Assembly (NCBI GenBank): GCA_964412105.1 | Contig: CAYPNM010000067.1 | Location: forward strand, 1-14,447 | DNA from: JAKAGZ01 sp964412105 | GTDB lineage: Bacteria; Bacteroidota; Ignavibacteria; Ignavibacteriales; Ignavibacteriaceae | Direction of reading: 5' to 3' | DNA length: 14,447 nucleotides | In this document: positions 13,282 through 14,447 of the stretch, in pieces | Layout of the letters: each line of letters starts with the position of its first letter | How positions within the stretch are numbered: the stretch's first letter is position 1 | Made by a program: the position numbers and the translations under genes | Notes under the pieces: generated by a model | The model's database searches: none | Seen by the model: only the letters and a program-made list of their open reading frames with translations | What the model was told of the DNA's origin: nothing

Positions 13282-13665
13282 TTACCTTACACCATTATCA
13301 TGGTAAACTTTTGCAGAAGTGACTTTGTTTTGCAGGACAATGAAAGGTCCGTTTTCTTTCTGTGGTCTTGTACTATCCTTAACAATCAGGAAATATGTAT
13401 CCGGCTTTAGAGAAACACTGAATGAACCCAGACTGTCAGTGTTAAACTCCATTAATTCAATCCTGGAGCTATCCTGCAGAATTATTGTACTGACTTTTTT
13501 CAATGGCGGGGGCGTCCAATCCGGTGTAATCGCAGGGCTGCCGATCTCATAAACCTGTCCTTTTATACCTGTTTCGGGGTTGGGCTGGGTGGATTGCTGA
13601 CAACAAACCTGCAGGACGCTTATAAGGCAGAACAAAAACAATATTGAAAGTCTTTGCAAAACCAT
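13282..13665 (-). CDS. Small lipoprotein with a carboxypeptidase-regulatory-like (transthyretin-type) domain
   Basis: This 127-residue protein begins with a hydrophobic signal (LSILFLFCLISVLQVCCQQ). It probably ends in a lipobox with Cys21 or Cys22 as the lipidated residue, although the residue before it is atypical. After a Pro-rich spacer (QPNPETG and TPDWTPPPL), the mature part shows GIKGQVYEIG, then FNTDSLGSFSVSLKPDTYFLIVKD. This is the G-Q-V...D-x-x-G-x-F...L-x-P-x-x-Y pattern of carboxypeptidase-regulatory-like beta-sandwiches. It is likely anchored at the outer or inner membrane facing the periplasm. A GAG-rich stretch about 10 nt upstream serves as a weak Shine-Dalgarno. It is co-oriented with the esterase but separated from it by 174 bp, so an operon is not shown. 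No enzymatic residues are seen. Confidence 0.75.
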   Translation of the reverse strand: MVLQRLSILFLFCLISVLQVCCQQSTQPNPETGIKGQVYEIGSPAITPDWTPPPLKKVSTIILQDSSRIELMEFNTDSLGSFSVSLKPDTYFLIVKDSTRPQKENGPFIVLQNKVTSAKVYHDNGVR

Positions 13666-13848
13666 GGGTTACTCTCATTTCCTGCAAATAATCTAATGCG
13701 TGGTTAGTAAAATTTCAAGTCACTAGTGAATTAGTAATTCATCAAAAGTTATTTTCTGAGCAAATACAGCTTTACCTCTATATCTACCACCGTGCAATAA
13801 TTTGTTCTTAATTGAATGCCTGCAATATTATATGTAGCGTTTTAATAA

Positions 13849-14447
13849 TTATAAGTTTCTTTTGAACAGCACAGCCAGTGAAATTGTTGAACCGGGAAAA
13901 GTTATCGCCCACAACGAAGCCACCCAGAGCAATGGGTGATAATAATTTTGAAGGGCGATAAAAGGGAGCAGCAGCCCGTTCGCAATCAGGAACCGCCGGA
14001 TGGTTTTGTCCAATCCTTCCTTTGCAAAAATGAATGCCGCAAAAAGAGTGGATAAGCTCATAAAACTGTATCCCAGGATGTCAACGGAATAAAGAAATGA
14101 ATCAAATGGAGTAAACAGAAGGAAACGTACGCTTGTAGTATCCCCGCGCATCATGTGCGGAACGACAAGTGTGAGCTGGACATAATAGTTTATGCTTATT
14201 AAAACAGTATATATTGTCGCAAACATAACACCTGCCTGGCTCCAGATCTTTTTATCTTCAGTTGCGTAATGATTAACGCAGAGCATCAGCACTGCGAATG
14301 AAGAGCCAAGGAACAGTGACGGCGTAAGAAGTATTATTAATCCAAGTGCAGTGCTTGGATTTTCGGAGCCGCCTCCCGATCCCAGAAGATTCATCCATTC
14401 CGCGAGCTGGCTGATTATATAAATTATACTGAAAAGGGATGCGAGTA
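13849..14447 (-). CDS. Multi-pass membrane protein, N-terminus beyond the window edge
   Basis: About 199 residues are visible of an integral membrane protein of no recognised function. The frame stays open from an internal ATG at 14394 to the window end, adding LASLFSIIYIISQLAEW upstream. That stretch looks like part of another membrane helix, so the true start lies beyond 14447. Six hydrophobic segments are visible in total, for example ALGLIILLTPSLFLGSSF, AGVMFATIYTVLISINYY, DILGYSFMSLSTLFAAFIF and FLIANGLLLPFIAL. The conserved-looking polar residues in NYYVQLTLVVPHMMRGD and ALQNYYHPLLW fall at or near helix ends. No transporter or enzyme motif is apparent. Codon use and composition match the neighbours. 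Confidence 0.7.
   Translation of the reverse strand, partial: LASLFSIIYIISQLAEWMNLLGSGGGSENPSTALGLIILLTPSLFLGSSFAVLMLCVNHYATEDKKIWSQAGVMFATIYTVLISINYYVQLTLVVPHMMRGDTTSVRFLLFTPFDSFLYSVDILGYSFMSLSTLFAAFIFAKEGLDKTIRRFLIANGLLLPFIALQNYYHPLLWVASLWAITFPGSTISLAVLFKRNL

Overview
The window is AT-rich (roughly 40% GC by eye) and reads like a chromosomal accessory stretch of a Bacteroidota/Chlorobi-group bacterium, most likely an Ignavibacteria-type organism. This rests on a membrane Ser/Thr kinase fused to a TolB-like domain and TPRs, a secreted DUF5117-type metalloprotease, several genes with weak or no Shine-Dalgarno, and a tRNA without an encoded CCA end. It is an inference from gene content; no marker gene is present.

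Layout. Positions 1-21 are the 3' end of a tRNA-Cys cut by the window edge, followed by its terminator. A plus-strand cluster follows: a receptor-type Ser/Thr kinase (184-2487), an isoprenylcysteine-methyltransferase-like membrane protein (2552-2986) and a three-part SnoaL / ABM-like / zinc-ribbon protein (3048-3914). At 3999-4069 lies a decayed second tRNA-Cys. It carries the same terminator and the same flanking sequence as positions 1-180, so the three-gene block sits between two copies of a tRNA-Cys-plus-flank repeat spaced 4051 bp apart. Positions 4238-4484 hold a dense series of short hairpins, four of them perfect with 3-nt loops. They lead into an IS200/RAYT-type HUH transposase (4554-5009), which is bracketed by a hairpin direct repeat. 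A secreted zinc metalloprotease (5138-7597) closes the plus-strand half.

The remaining genes are all on the minus strand: a class I SAM methyltransferase, a GAF-SpoIIE phosphatase, an apparent two-gene operon (Cys4 hypothetical protein plus arylamine N-acetyltransferase), a secreted esterase with a domain inserted in its hydrolase core, a small lipoprotein with a carboxypeptidase-regulatory-like fold, and a multi-pass membrane protein that runs off the right edge.

The genes do not form one obvious pathway. The most coherent theme is genome plasticity. A tRNA-flank duplication encloses the kinase cluster, a REP-like perfect palindrome lies in-frame inside the kinase domain, and a RAYT-like transposase with a hairpin cluster sits next to the decayed repeat. 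The kinase and the SpoIIE-type phosphatase give both halves of Ser/Thr phospho-signalling, but they are 6 kb apart on opposite strands and nothing here shows that they act together.
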